DNA of 64,000 bases, taken from Clostridiales bacterium 1_7_47FAA (GTDB taxonomy: Bacteria; Bacillota; Clostridia; Lachnospirales; Lachnospiraceae). Location: positions 328,234-392,233 of the forward strand of contig DS990262.1 in assembly GCA_000155435.1 (NCBI GenBank). Direction: 5' to 3'. Shown piece after piece: positions 42,242 through 51,039 of this stretch. A program made the translations under genes and the position numbers. Below the pieces are notes generated by a model. That model ran no database searches and was not told the origin of the DNA. It worked only from the letters and a program-made list of their open reading frames with translations. Each line of letters opens with the position of its first letter. Within the stretch, counting starts at the first letter, position 1.

Positions 42242-44200
42242 ATGAAGAAATATTTGTTAAGCAATAGGGTGCGGAATGCAATCTTACTTGCCATCCTGCT
42301 GCAGAGTGTCATATTTGGTATTGGCCTGGTGGTAACCGGCACATTTTCCGGGACAGCCAACCGTCCGTATAAAGTAATGGAGTCTCAGGTGTCTGAAAAG
42401 AACTCCCTGCTGTCAGGTTATATGAACAATGTGCTTCTGCTGTCCAATACCATGGAGAAAGAACTGGGACGGATGTCAGATGAGGAGGAAATCCAGAACC
42501 GGCTGATTGATAACCTGAACCATGCTTCTTCGGCAGATGGGATATTTTATATTAATCTGGACAGCCGGGAGGCGCTGGTATTTCACGATGGCGAACCAGA
42601 TATCTATTCTTCCACTTATGGCGATATCAGCTGTGTGATTGGACACCCCAAAAGCAGCTATTCCATTGCCCTGGCCAGGAACTGGAGGCCCAAGCTTTCG
42701 GACGGGAACTGGGCTGATGCAGAATATTACTGGGATAACAGAAGTAATGGCGGAACCTGGTTCTTTACCGATGAATGCATATATTATGTACTGACCCAGG
42801 AAAAGAAAGGGAGCCGCCTGATTATGGGGCTGGAAATCAGCAGGAATATGCTGGACACATATCTCAAACTGGACAATCCCCCTTATAAAGGTATGTCTGT
42901 CCTGCTGCTTTCAGACGGGAATATCAGATACAGCGTTGACCCGGAGATGGAGGGCACTGGGTATGCATATGATGAAAAGACCGGCCACATCTCCCTGAAC
43001 TATAAAGGGACGGCCTATGACGGGGTGCGGAGCGTGCTCCAGACCTATGGCTACATGGACGGAGGGGCAGTGTATGTGGCGGCCGTATGCCATCATTCGG
43101 AGCTGGCGGCCCTGTCTTATTCCACGGTCATCATGGTGGCGGGGGTATATCTGTTTTCCATTATAATCGCAATGATTTTTTCTTATATCGCCATCTGGAT
43201 GGTGTTAAAGCCAATCCAGAAGCTTCAGGAGGATATAACGGACCAGAAGCCGGAAGAGGTTCATTTTAAGGAAAGCGGCATTGTGGAGATTGACAGGATA
43301 CACCAGGCGTTAAATGACATGGCTGCAAAGCTGGAACAGAGTTATTCCAGATATTCCTTTGCCATGGAGTCCGCAGGGGATAATGTGGGAAGCTTTGAAT
43401 ACCAGGACAAAGCCGGAAAGGTCAAACTCAGCCCGTCCATCTGGCACCTTCTGGATATCCGGCCGGACCGGAGGAAACCGGTGGGGGAGATGGATTATAA
43501 GCAGTGGCAGGATATCCTTGGGAGTATGGAACGCATTGAAGAACTGGAGGATGGCTATTCCTTCCTGGACCAGGGCGGGAACAGGCGCGCTGTCTCCATC
43601 CGTCAGAGGACCGAGGAAAATGGCGTGTTCGGTATGATGATAGATAAGACGGATGCGTATAAGGAGATTGTGCGTCTCCGGAACATTTCCCAGCATGACC
43701 AGCTGACGGGGCTGTATAATGCGGCTTATCTGAAAAAGGAAGGCCAGAAGATACTGGATGATAACAGGAACCTGGTCAATGCCCTGGTGTTCTGTGACCT
43801 GGATAACCTTAAGTATATCAATGATAACTTCGGCCATGAGATGGGGGACCGGTACTTAAAGGCTATGGCAGACATGCTTGCTGATATGGCGGCCCCGGAA
43901 CAGTGCGTTGCGGTGCGCCTGTCAGGGGATGAATTCGTACTTTTCTTCTACGGATACGGCGACCGGGAAACCATCCTTAATAAGGTAAAGGAGGGATATG
44001 AACAGCGTCCCTTCATACAGCTGCCTGACGGGACAAGGCACAGGATCAACGCATCGGTGGGACTTGCATTTGCCCAGAGGGAGACAGAGCGCATGGACGA
44101 TCTGATTAACCGTGCGGACAGGGCCATGTACCGTGTGAAGCATGGCAGTAAAAACGGGATAGCAGTGTATGATAAGACAGATGAAGCGGGGCCGGTATAG
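42242..44200 (+). CDS. Membrane diguanylate cyclase with extracellular Cache-like sensor (GGDEF)
   Basis: A 652-aa signalling enzyme making cyclic di-GMP. TM1 is about residues 12-35, an extracellular Cache-like domain 40-285, TM2 295-320 and a HAMP-like segment after it. A PAS-like region lies around 365-460. The GGDEF domain begins DQLTGLYNAAYLKKEG near 483 and has FCDLDNLKYINDNFGHEMGD and the active loop RLSGDEFVLFFYG near 560. The inhibitory RxxD site, normally five residues before the loop, reads PEQC, so product inhibition is probably lost. No EAL domain. Start at ATG 42242 (MKKYLL), nine bases after TGGAG. Follows the orphan binding protein. Confidence 0.9.
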   Translation: MKKYLLSNRVRNAILLAILLQSVIFGIGLVVTGTFSGTANRPYKVMESQVSEKNSLLSGYMNNVLLLSNTMEKELGRMSDEEEIQNRLIDNLNHASSADGIFYINLDSREALVFHDGEPDIYSSTYGDISCVIGHPKSSYSIALARNWRPKLSDGNWADAEYYWDNRSNGGTWFFTDECIYYVLTQEKKGSRLIMGLEISRNMLDTYLKLDNPPYKGMSVLLLSDGNIRYSVDPEMEGTGYAYDEKTGHISLNYKGTAYDGVRSVLQTYGYMDGGAVYVAAVCHHSELAALSYSTVIMVAGVYLFSIIIAMIFSYIAIWMVLKPIQKLQEDITDQKPEEVHFKESGIVEIDRIHQALNDMAAKLEQSYSRYSFAMESAGDNVGSFEYQDKAGKVKLSPSIWHLLDIRPDRRKPVGEMDYKQWQDILGSMERIEELEDGYSFLDQGGNRRAVSIRQRTEENGVFGMMIDKTDAYKEIVRLRNISQHDQLTGLYNAAYLKKEGQKILDDNRNLVNALVFCDLDNLKYINDNFGHEMGDRYLKAMADMLADMAAPEQCVAVRLSGDEFVLFFYGYGDRETILNKVKEGYEQRPFIQLPDGTRHRINASVGLAFAQRETERMDDLINRADRAMYRVKHGSKNGIAVYDKTDEAGPV

Positions 44201-44219
44201 GGTCCCGCTTAGGTTTTTT
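44184..44219 (+). terminator. Terminator overlapping the end of the cyclase gene
   Basis: AAGCGGG (44184) pairs with CCCGCTT (44204), followed by a TTTTTT tract at 44214. The left arm lies in the last codons of the diguanylate cyclase. Confidence 0.75.
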
Positions 44220-44230
44220 CCATCCTACCC

Positions 44231-44259
44231 TTGCTTTTTTACATAAAAAAAATTATAAT
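44231..44259 (+). promoter_or_regulatory. Promoter of the Rel gene
   Basis: TTGCTT at 44231 and a perfect TATAAT at 44254 with a 17-base spacer, 37 bases from the ATG. Confidence 0.7.
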
Positions 44260-44296
44260 GTATCTTGACTATCCATAGGAAAAGGTGACCGCAGAT

Positions 44297-46582
44297 ATGG
44301 CAGAAAAGGGAACAAAAGAAAAACTGGATATTGAACTGGAAGCTCCGGCGGACTTTACAAGCCCTGAAGAACTGTATCAGGACCTGATTAATACCATCCG
44401 TAAATACCATCCGTCCGATGATATTACCATGATTGAAAAAGCGTACAGGATTGCCAATGAGGCGCACAAGGAACAGAAGCGCAAGTCAGGCGAACCGTAC
44501 ATCATCCATCCGCTCTGTGTGGCCATTGTACTGGCCGACCTTGAGATGGATAAGGAAACCATTGCCGCTGGGCTGCTCCACGATGTGGTTGAGGACACAA
44601 TCATGACCCTGGACCAGCTGACCAAGGAGTTCGGCTCCGAGGTTTCATTTTTGGTGGACGGGGTTACGAAGCTGACCCAGCTGAACTGGGACAAGGATAA
44701 GGTGGAAATCCAGGCAGATAACCTGCGCAAGATGTTCCTTGCCATGGCAAAGGATATCCGCGTCATCATCATCAAACTGGCTGACCGCCTGCACAACATG
44801 CGCACCGGACAGTACTGGAAGCCGGAGAAGCAGAAGGAAAAAGCCAGGGAGACCATGGAGATATATGCGCCCATTGCCGACAGGCTGGGTATTTCCAAGA
44901 TTAAGATTGAACTGGATGACCTGTCACTTAAATTCCTCAAACCGGATGTTTATTATGACCTGGTGGAAAAGGTAGACCTGCGCAAGGATGCCAGGGAGGC
45001 CTTTGTCCAGGAAATCGTGGATGAAGTTAAGAACCATATGAAGGAAGCTGGCGTGGACGCCACGGTTGGCGGAAGGGTGAAGCATTTCTTCAGTATCTAT
45101 AAGAAAATGGTGAACCAGAATAAGACACTGGATCAGATATATGATTTATTTGCGGTAAGGATCATGGTGGATAACGTGAAGGACTGTTATGCGGCCCTGG
45201 GCGTGATCCACGAGATGTATAAACCTATCCCCGGGCGTTTTAAGGACTATATTGCCATGCCCAAGCAGAATATGTACCAGTCGCTGCACACCACCCTGAT
45301 CGGCAGCAATGGGCAGCCCTTTGAGATCCAGATCCGCACCTATGAGATGCACCGGACAGCGGAGTATGGTATCGCGGCCCACTGGAAGTACAAGGAGAGC
45401 GGCAGCGGCCAGGTGGCGGCAGGCAGTGAGGAGGCAAAGCTCAGCTGGCTGCGCCAGATACTGGAATGGCAGAGGGATACGGATGATTCCAAGGAATTCC
45501 TGAGCATGGTCAAGGGTGACCTGGACCTGTTTTCGGACAGCGTATACTGTTTTACCCCATCCGGCGATGTGAAGACGCTTCCCAGCGGTTCCACTCCTAT
45601 TGATTTTGCATACTGTATACATAGTGCAGTGGGCAATAAGATGGTGGGGGCCAGGGTCAACGGCAAGCTGGTGCCCATAGAGTATGTAATCCAGAACGGC
45701 GACCAGCTGGAGATCATCACGTCCCAGAATTCCAAGGGGCCCAGCAGGGACTGGCTGAATATTGTCAAGAGCACCCAGGCTAAGAATAAGATTAACCAGT
45801 GGTTCAAGAACCAGATGAAGGATGACAATATCGTCCGGGGCCGTGATTCCATTGAGCGCTACTGCAAGGCCAAGGGGATTAACTGGTCTGAGATAAGCAA
45901 GCCCGAGTTCATGGAAAAGGTCATGAACCGTTACGCGTTTAAGGACTGGGATTCCGTCCTGGCGTCCATTGGGCACGGCGGCCTGAAGGAAGGCCAGGTC
46001 ATTAACAAGATGCTGGAGGAGCGCGAGAAGAAATTAAAGCGCGAGATCACGGATGAGGATGTGCTCAACGGCATTGCGGACACGGCCGGACGTTCAGGCG
46101 AGGCAACGGTGCGCAAGTCCAAGAGCGGCATCGTGGTTAAGGGCATCCATGACCTGGCAGTGCGTTTTTCCAAGTGCTGCAACCCTGTCCCGGGAGATGA
46201 AATCGTGGGATTCGTAACCAGGGGCAGAGGCGTATCCATCCACCGCACGGACTGCATCAACATGATTAACCTGCCTGAGGATGAGCGGGGCAGGCTCATT
46301 GACGCGGAGTGGCAGATGGCCGAGGGAGCCACCAACAACGAGCAGTATTCCACGGAGATTAAGATATTTGCCAATAACAGGATTGGCATGTTTGCCGATA
46401 TATCCAAGGTGTTCACGGAAAAACAGATTGACATCACCTCCATGAATGTGAGGACCAGCAAACAGGGCAAGGCAACCATCATCATGACGTTTGATATCCA
46501 CGGCACGGAGGAACTGAACCGTCTTACGGATAAGATACGCCAGATTGAAGGGGTGCTGGATATTGAGCGTACTGCCGGGTGA
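44297..46582 (+). CDS. rel: Bifunctional (p)ppGpp synthetase/hydrolase (RelA/SpoT homologue)
   Basis: A 761-aa stringent-response enzyme. The HD hydrolase domain (residues 30-190) has PYIIHPLCVAIVLADLEMD, AAGLLHDVVEDT and IIIKLADRLHNMRTG. The synthetase domain (220-350) has RVKHFFSIYKKM, YDLFAVRIMV and YIAMPKQNMYQSLHTT. TGS (about 390-450; VYCFTPSGDVKTLPSGSTPIDFAYCIHS) and the C-terminal zinc-finger/ACT domains follow; CCNPVPGDEIVGF is present. Length fits a full long Rel. Start at ATG 44297, eight bases after AAGGTGA; a GTG four codons earlier is possible. Confidence 0.95.
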   Translation: MAEKGTKEKLDIELEAPADFTSPEELYQDLINTIRKYHPSDDITMIEKAYRIANEAHKEQKRKSGEPYIIHPLCVAIVLADLEMDKETIAAGLLHDVVEDTIMTLDQLTKEFGSEVSFLVDGVTKLTQLNWDKDKVEIQADNLRKMFLAMAKDIRVIIIKLADRLHNMRTGQYWKPEKQKEKARETMEIYAPIADRLGISKIKIELDDLSLKFLKPDVYYDLVEKVDLRKDAREAFVQEIVDEVKNHMKEAGVDATVGGRVKHFFSIYKKMVNQNKTLDQIYDLFAVRIMVDNVKDCYAALGVIHEMYKPIPGRFKDYIAMPKQNMYQSLHTTLIGSNGQPFEIQIRTYEMHRTAEYGIAAHWKYKESGSGQVAAGSEEAKLSWLRQILEWQRDTDDSKEFLSMVKGDLDLFSDSVYCFTPSGDVKTLPSGSTPIDFAYCIHSAVGNKMVGARVNGKLVPIEYVIQNGDQLEIITSQNSKGPSRDWLNIVKSTQAKNKINQWFKNQMKDDNIVRGRDSIERYCKAKGINWSEISKPEFMEKVMNRYAFKDWDSVLASIGHGGLKEGQVINKMLEEREKKLKREITDEDVLNGIADTAGRSGEATVRKSKSGIVVKGIHDLAVRFSKCCNPVPGDEIVGFVTRGRGVSIHRTDCINMINLPEDERGRLIDAEWQMAEGATNNEQYSTEIKIFANNRIGMFADISKVFTEKQIDITSMNVRTSKQGKATIIMTFDIHGTEELNRLTDKIRQIEGVLDIERTAG

Positions 46583-46695
46583 TGGGGATATGTCCGGCGA
46601 TGCCTGATACAGCCAGGTGATGCCCGGGTCCGGCGGCAGGCATCTGATGAAACGTACCCGGCAAAGACGGCTGCCATATGGAAAGGGGAATCGAT

Positions 46696-47337
46696 ATGAG
46701 TGATATGCGTGTTAAGACATGTGTGCTGGGAGCGGTAAGCACCAATTGCTTCCTGGTCTATCATGATACTACAAAGGAGGCCGTAATCATAGACCCGGCC
46801 GATAATGCACATTATATCCTGAATAAATGCAGTGAGCTGGGGATTTCACCCAGGGCAGTGCTTCTGACCCACGGTCATTTTGACCATATCATGGCGGCAG
46901 AGGATTTACGGCGCACATTCCACATTAAGATATATGCTTCTGAGACAGAGGACGCCATGCTGGCGGATGGGGGACTTAACATGTCGGGCAGCTGGGGCGG
47001 CATGCAGACCAGCTTCCACGCGGATGTGCTGTTAAAGGACGGGGATGAGCTGGATTTAATCGGATTTTGCTGGAAGGTGATAGAAACGCCGGGTCACACA
47101 TCCGGGTCGGTTTGCTACTATGTTCCCGGGGAAGAGGTGGTCTTTGCAGGGGACACCCTGTTCTGCGAATCCTATGGAAGGACGGACCTTCCAACGGGAA
47201 GCAGCAGCCAGATTGTGGATTCCATCATAAACAAGGTATTCCATCTGCCGGACGATACCATGGTATATCCGGGACATGGGGAGACAACCACCATTGGCCA
47301 TGAGAAGCAGAGCAACCCCATTGCATTTTACAGATAA
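46696..47337 (+). CDS. Metallo-beta-lactamase-fold hydrolase (glyoxalase II-like)
   Basis: A 213-aa cytoplasmic hydrolase. The motif THGHFDH (near residue 60) gives the first metal site, with VIETPGHTSGSVCYYVPGEEVVFAGDTLF (near 130) and the late VYPGHGETT (near 190). This is the YcbL/Hcx2-like branch often next to rel in Firmicutes. The natural substrate is unknown, perhaps S-acyl-glutathione-like thioesters. Start at ATG 46696 (MSDMRV), with AAAGGGGA six bases upstream. hemZ follows after 16 bases. Confidence 0.9.
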   Translation: MSDMRVKTCVLGAVSTNCFLVYHDTTKEAVIIDPADNAHYILNKCSELGISPRAVLLTHGHFDHIMAAEDLRRTFHIKIYASETEDAMLADGGLNMSGSWGGMQTSFHADVLLKDGDELDLIGFCWKVIETPGHTSGSVCYYVPGEEVVFAGDTLFCESYGRTDLPTGSSSQIVDSIINKVFHLPDDTMVYPGHGETTTIGHEKQSNPIAFYR

Positions 47338-47353
47338 TGAAAGCAGGACTTAT

Positions 47354-48871
47354 ATGATTGGATTATTAATACAGGATAATGCATATGAACAGGACATCAG
47401 AGAACTTCTGATGTCCTTTTATCCGGGTGAAACCTATGCCCATGAGGTTAAGGATGAACTGGAATTTTATGTGGAGACAAGGCTGGGGCAGGGGGAAATC
47501 TCGGTCCTCATATGGGACAGGGACGGAGGCCGGGATGGGATGGACCAGGGCGGGGCCGCGGCCCTTCCGGCCGGACAAGGACCTGAGGAAGGGAATCCGG
47601 TATCATGGAAGCTGTCAGTGAGCCGTACCGGGGCATCCGACCTGTCCGACCACTCAGCCACCAAGAACGTGGTTAAGAAAATGTTCTACCAGATGCTTAT
47701 GGAGCGCACGGGAACAGGGCTCCCCTGGGGGTCCCTCACAGGAATCCGTCCCACCAAGATTGCCCTTACCAGGCTGGAGGAGGGCTGGGATGAGGATGCT
47801 ATCCGTTCCTTCATGAAAGAAACCTACATGGCCAGTGACGAGAAGATTAACCTGAGCATCGAGATTGCTGCCAGGGAAAAGAAGCTGCTTGAACCCCTGG
47901 ATTATGAGCGGGGTTACAGCCTTTATGTGGGGATTCCCTTCTGTCCCACCACCTGCCTATACTGTTCCTTCACCTCCTATCCCATCAGCAAATGGACGGG
48001 GCGCACAGGGCTTTACCTGGAGGCATTGTTCAAGGAACTGGAATACACCGCAGGGAAAATGAAGGGACGGCCTCTGGATACCATTTATTTTGGAGGCGGC
48101 ACACCTACATCCCTTCCGGCGGAGGATATCCATGCTATCTTATGTAAACTGGAAGACCTTTTTGATACGGGACATGCCCTGGAATTTACCGTGGAGGCCG
48201 GGCGGCCGGACAGCATAACGGAGGAAAAGCTGAAGGTGCTGAGGAACCATGGCATCACCCGCATTTCCATTAATCCCCAGACCATGAACCAGAAGACCCT
48301 GGACCTGATTGGACGCCGCCATTCCGTGGAAATGGTTAAGGAGCGGTTTTGGATGGCAAGGGAGCTGGGCTTTGACAACATTAATATGGATCTGATCATG
48401 GGACTGCCTGAGGAGGACATGGACGATGTGCGCCATACACTTCATGAGGTAAAGGAGCTGGCGCCGGACTCCCTTACCGTCCATTCCCTGGCCATTAAGC
48501 GGGCTGCCCGCCTTAACATGTTCAGGGAACAGTACGGGGACCTGAAAATCAGCAATACGCCTGAGATGATTGACCTGAGCGCTGCCTGCGCCAGGGAGAT
48601 GGGGATGGAGCCATACTATCTCTACCGCCAGAAGAACATGGCCGGTAATTTTGAGAATGTGGGATATTCCCTTCCTGGCAAGGCCTGCATCTATAACATC
48701 CTTATCATGGAGGAAATGCAGACCATTGCCGCCTGCGGCGCCGGAACCACCACCAAGGTGGTATTCCCGTCTGAAAACAGGCGGGAGCGGTGCGAGAACG
48801 TGAAGGAAGTGGAACAGTATATCAGCCGGATTGACGAGATGATAGGGCGCAAGGAGAAAATCCTCCTGTAA
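47354..48871 (+). CDS. hemZ: HemZ-type radical SAM coproporphyrinogen III oxidase-like protein
   Basis: A 505-aa radical SAM protein. The cluster motif CPTTCLYCSF (CxxxCxxC, near residue 200) follows a long N-terminal domain of about 190 residues that is characteristic of HemZ rather than HemN/HemW. LDTIYFGGGTPTSLPAEDI, EFTVEAGRPDSI, RISINPQTMNQKTLDLIGRRH and INMDLIMGLPEE are conserved. A basic/aromatic tail with YYLYRQKNM is present. It belongs with oxygen-independent porphyrinogen oxidases; in such clostridia, HemZ is retained with uncertain function. Start at ATG 47354 with AGGA upstream. It converges on the LysR gene with a 3-base gap. Confidence 0.9.
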   Translation: MIGLLIQDNAYEQDIRELLMSFYPGETYAHEVKDELEFYVETRLGQGEISVLIWDRDGGRDGMDQGGAAALPAGQGPEEGNPVSWKLSVSRTGASDLSDHSATKNVVKKMFYQMLMERTGTGLPWGSLTGIRPTKIALTRLEEGWDEDAIRSFMKETYMASDEKINLSIEIAAREKKLLEPLDYERGYSLYVGIPFCPTTCLYCSFTSYPISKWTGRTGLYLEALFKELEYTAGKMKGRPLDTIYFGGGTPTSLPAEDIHAILCKLEDLFDTGHALEFTVEAGRPDSITEEKLKVLRNHGITRISINPQTMNQKTLDLIGRRHSVEMVKERFWMARELGFDNINMDLIMGLPEEDMDDVRHTLHEVKELAPDSLTVHSLAIKRAARLNMFREQYGDLKISNTPEMIDLSAACAREMGMEPYYLYRQKNMAGNFENVGYSLPGKACIYNILIMEEMQTIAACGAGTTTKVVFPSENRRERCENVKEVEQYISRIDEMIGRKEKILL

Positions 48872-48874
48872 TCC

Positions 48875-49741
48875 CTATATCTTAAAGTAGTCCAATATAT
48901 AATCGATGAAATATCGGCTGGCAATGGGCAGCACCTTCTTGTTCTTGTACACAAGGGCCAGGGTGCGGGTGACTTCGGGATAGATGGGTTTTGTCACTAT
49001 GTTCTGGTGATATCCTTCTAACACCAGGTCATAGAGGCTGGAGACGCCCAGGCCCTGTTCCACCATTGACATGATGGTGTAGTCATCCACCACCGTGTAC
49101 TGTATGTTGGGGTTCAGCCCGTGCCGGTAGAAGGCGGACAGGGGGACGCTTAACTCCACCCCTTCATCCAGGAGGATGTAGGGCAGGGAGGCCAGGGTCT
49201 TCAGTGAGATGGATTCCTCCCCTGCCAGATAGTGGTCCGGGGGAAGGACGGCCTGCATGCGGTCCGTACACAGGGGGATGATGGTAAGCCTGGAGGTGAC
49301 GTCCGGGTTGGTGAAGCCAAAGTCAACGCTTCCCTCAGCTACCCATTGGCAGATGCTGGTGTAATCCCCCTGGCGCAGGATGAACTGCACGGAGGGGTAC
49401 ATTTTCTTAAAATCCTTTATGAACCTGGGGAGCCAGGTACGGCTGACGCTGGTAAATGTCCCGACGCGTATCAGGCCACGTTCAAGTCCCTGCATCTCCT
49501 GGCATTTCACATCCAATTCACGTCTGGCATTGCTGACGGACTGTATGTAAGGCAGATATTCCCTGCCGTCCGGCGTCAGCTCTGCGCCGGTCTTGGAGCG
49601 GAGGAACAGGGTGGTATTCAGCTCGTGTTCCAGCGTGCGTATCATCTGGCTCACGGCAGACTGGGTGTAGCCTGACTCGGCCGCTGCCTGGGTAAAGCTG
49701 CCTGTTTCCACAATTCTTATAAACACATCGTATCGGTTCAT
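48875..49741 (-). CDS. LysR-family transcriptional regulator
   Basis: A 288-aa regulator. HTH: FIRIVETGSFTQAAAESGYTQSAVSQMIRTLEHELNTTLFLRSKTGAELTPDG, the canonical LysR start. The effector domain has LIRVGTFTSVSRTWLPRFIKDF and a typical IILRQG-like strand further on. Start at ATG 49741 (MNRYDV), seven bases after AAAGGAG. It is divergent from azlCD across 125 bases, so it probably controls that branched-chain amino-acid exporter and itself. Confidence 0.9.
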   Translation of the reverse strand: MNRYDVFIRIVETGSFTQAAAESGYTQSAVSQMIRTLEHELNTTLFLRSKTGAELTPDGREYLPYIQSVSNARRELDVKCQEMQGLERGLIRVGTFTSVSRTWLPRFIKDFKKMYPSVQFILRQGDYTSICQWVAEGSVDFGFTNPDVTSRLTIIPLCTDRMQAVLPPDHYLAGEESISLKTLASLPYILLDEGVELSVPLSAFYRHGLNPNIQYTVVDDYTIMSMVEQGLGVSSLYDLVLEGYHQNIVTKPIYPEVTRTLALVYKNKKVLPIASRYFIDYILDYFKI

Positions 49742-49790
49742 GGGCTTCTCCTTTAATCGTTCCTTAAACATAAGACAACCTAATGTATCC

Positions 49791-49819
49791 ATTATAAACT
49801 TTCGTTTTTCTTATTTCAA
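49791..49819 (-). promoter_or_regulatory. Promoter of the LysR gene
   Basis: Minus-strand TTGAAA (49814-49819) and perfect TATAAT (49791-49796) are 17 bases apart. Confidence 0.7.
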
Positions 49820-49828
49820 TACCGGAGT

Positions 49829-49834
49829 TATAAT
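49829..49834 (+). promoter_or_regulatory. -10 element of azlC
   Basis: A perfect TATAAT lies 32 bases before the azlC ATG. The -35 is weak, fitting a promoter that needs LysR activation. The segment TTAT...ATAA around 49811-49836 is a loose dyad between the two promoters. Confidence 0.5.
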
Positions 49835-49866
49835 AAAGCCATCACAAAATTTGAGTGGGAAAAACA

Positions 49867-50583
49867 ATGGACACAAAGAATATGTTTTGGCTGAAAAAGG
49901 GAATACATGACGGGATACCCATTGCCCTGGGGTATCTGTCCGTGGGCTTTACCCTTGGCATCACGGCCCGGCACGCAGGGCTTACGCCCTTCCAGGCAAC
50001 CATTACCAGCCTGTTCATGAATGCCTCGGCAGGGGAATTTGCAGGCTTTACCATGATTTCTGAGAAGGCCGGATATGTGGAGGCCGCAATCATGATGCTG
50101 ATCATCAACGCCCGGTATCTCCTGATGTCATGTGCCCTGAGCCAGAAGCTGGGCAGCGGTGCGTCCGTGCTTCACCGCATGCTTATGGGATATGATGTCA
50201 CGGATGAGATATTCGGCGCATCCATCATGGTCCCGGGAAAGCTGAATCCGCGCTATTATTATGGGATGATGCTCATATCCATGCCCGGCTGGGCAGCGGG
50301 GACATGTCTTGGCGTGGTTGCGGGGAACGCCCTTTCAGAGGGGATTGTAAGCGCCCTGGGTGTGGGGCTTTACGGAATGTTCCTGGCGGTAATCATACCT
50401 CCGGCTGCCAAGGAACGGGTTTTGGGCGTGCTGATTGCCATTTCCATGGCTGCCAGCTATGCCATGTCCATACTGTGCAGCGGTATCTCCCCGGGGACGC
50501 GTATCATGATGCTGACCATCATCATAGCAGGGGCTGCAGCCATACTGTTCCCCATCAAGGAGGAGAGGGAAAATGGAGCATAA
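49867..50583 (+). CDS. azlC: Branched-chain amino-acid exporter large subunit AzlC
   Basis: A 238-aa membrane protein. AzlC marks are GIHDGIPIALGYLSVGFTLGITARHAGLTPFQATITSLFMNASAGEF at the start and ARYLLMSCALSQKL near residue 90, with DVTDEIFGAS after it. About 6-7 helices. With AzlD it forms an exporter for branched-chain amino acids or analogues. The start is uncertain: ATG 49867 is chosen; a GTG at 49855 is also open. No strong ribosome site is present. It overlaps azlD by 11 bases. Confidence 0.88.
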   Translation: MDTKNMFWLKKGIHDGIPIALGYLSVGFTLGITARHAGLTPFQATITSLFMNASAGEFAGFTMISEKAGYVEAAIMMLIINARYLLMSCALSQKLGSGASVLHRMLMGYDVTDEIFGASIMVPGKLNPRYYYGMMLISMPGWAAGTCLGVVAGNALSEGIVSALGVGLYGMFLAVIIPPAAKERVLGVLIAISMAASYAMSILCSGISPGTRIMMLTIIIAGAAAILFPIKEERENGA

Positions 50584-50887
50584 CGTATATATCTACATAT
50601 TGGTCATGGGCGCGGCCACTTACCTGGTGAGGGCGGTTCCGCTGATTTTCATCCGGCATGAGTTAAAGAATACGCTGATCCGGTCATTTTTATATTATGT
50701 GCCGTATGTGACGCTGGCGGTGATGACATTTCCATCCATCCTGGGGGCCACCAGAAGCCCTGTGGCGGCCCTGGCGGCCCTGGTTACAGGAATCCTTGCC
50801 GCGCTGGGCGGAGGCGGGCTTCTGAAGGTGTCTGCGGCCTGCTGCATCGTGGTTTATATAAGTGAAAGGATTTTGCCTGTATTGTGA
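50573..50887 (+). CDS. azlD: Branched-chain amino-acid exporter small subunit AzlD
   Basis: A 104-aa membrane protein with 3-4 helices. TYLVRAVPLIFIRHELKN and FLYYVPYVTLAVMTFPSIL are the AzlD core; AAVVTG-like (ALAALVTGILAALGGGGLLKV) follows. It starts inside the azlC end, with GGAGAGGG upstream, so it is translationally coupled. Confidence 0.92.
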   Translation: MEHNVYIYILVMGAATYLVRAVPLIFIRHELKNTLIRSFLYYVPYVTLAVMTFPSILGATRSPVAALAALVTGILAALGGGGLLKVSAACCIVVYISERILPVL

Positions 50888-50948
50888 AAAACAACAAGGC
50901 ATAAGTTGGGAAATGTGTCACAAATGGTCGAAATGCACATGAATAATT

Positions 50949-51011
50949 CCGAATATATTGAAAAATTCACAAATCTGTGATATTATTTAAAAATGAAAAA
51001 AATATATTCGG
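50949..51011. repeat. Perfect inverted repeat flanking a promoter
   Basis: CCGAATATATT (50949-50959) and AATATATTCGG (51001-51011) are exact reverse complements, 41 bases apart, and enclose the -10 and most of the spacer of the promoter at 50958. They could be paired operator sites or a very short invertible segment. Confidence 0.7.
50958..50986 (+). promoter_or_regulatory. Promoter of the UroD-family/ABC operon with dyad spacer
   Basis: TTGAAA at 50958 and TATTAT at 50981 are 17 bases apart. The spacer holds TCACAAATCTGTGA (50967-50980), a 5-4-5 dyad that would be a natural repressor or activator site. Confidence 0.65.
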
Positions 51012-51039
51012 TAAAATAAATATAAAGGAGTAAAGGGAC

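Noticed and set aside
45146..45976. Minus-strand open frame of about 276 codons inside rel.
   Set aside because: It lies fully within conserved synthetase and TGS coding sequence and shows no family features.
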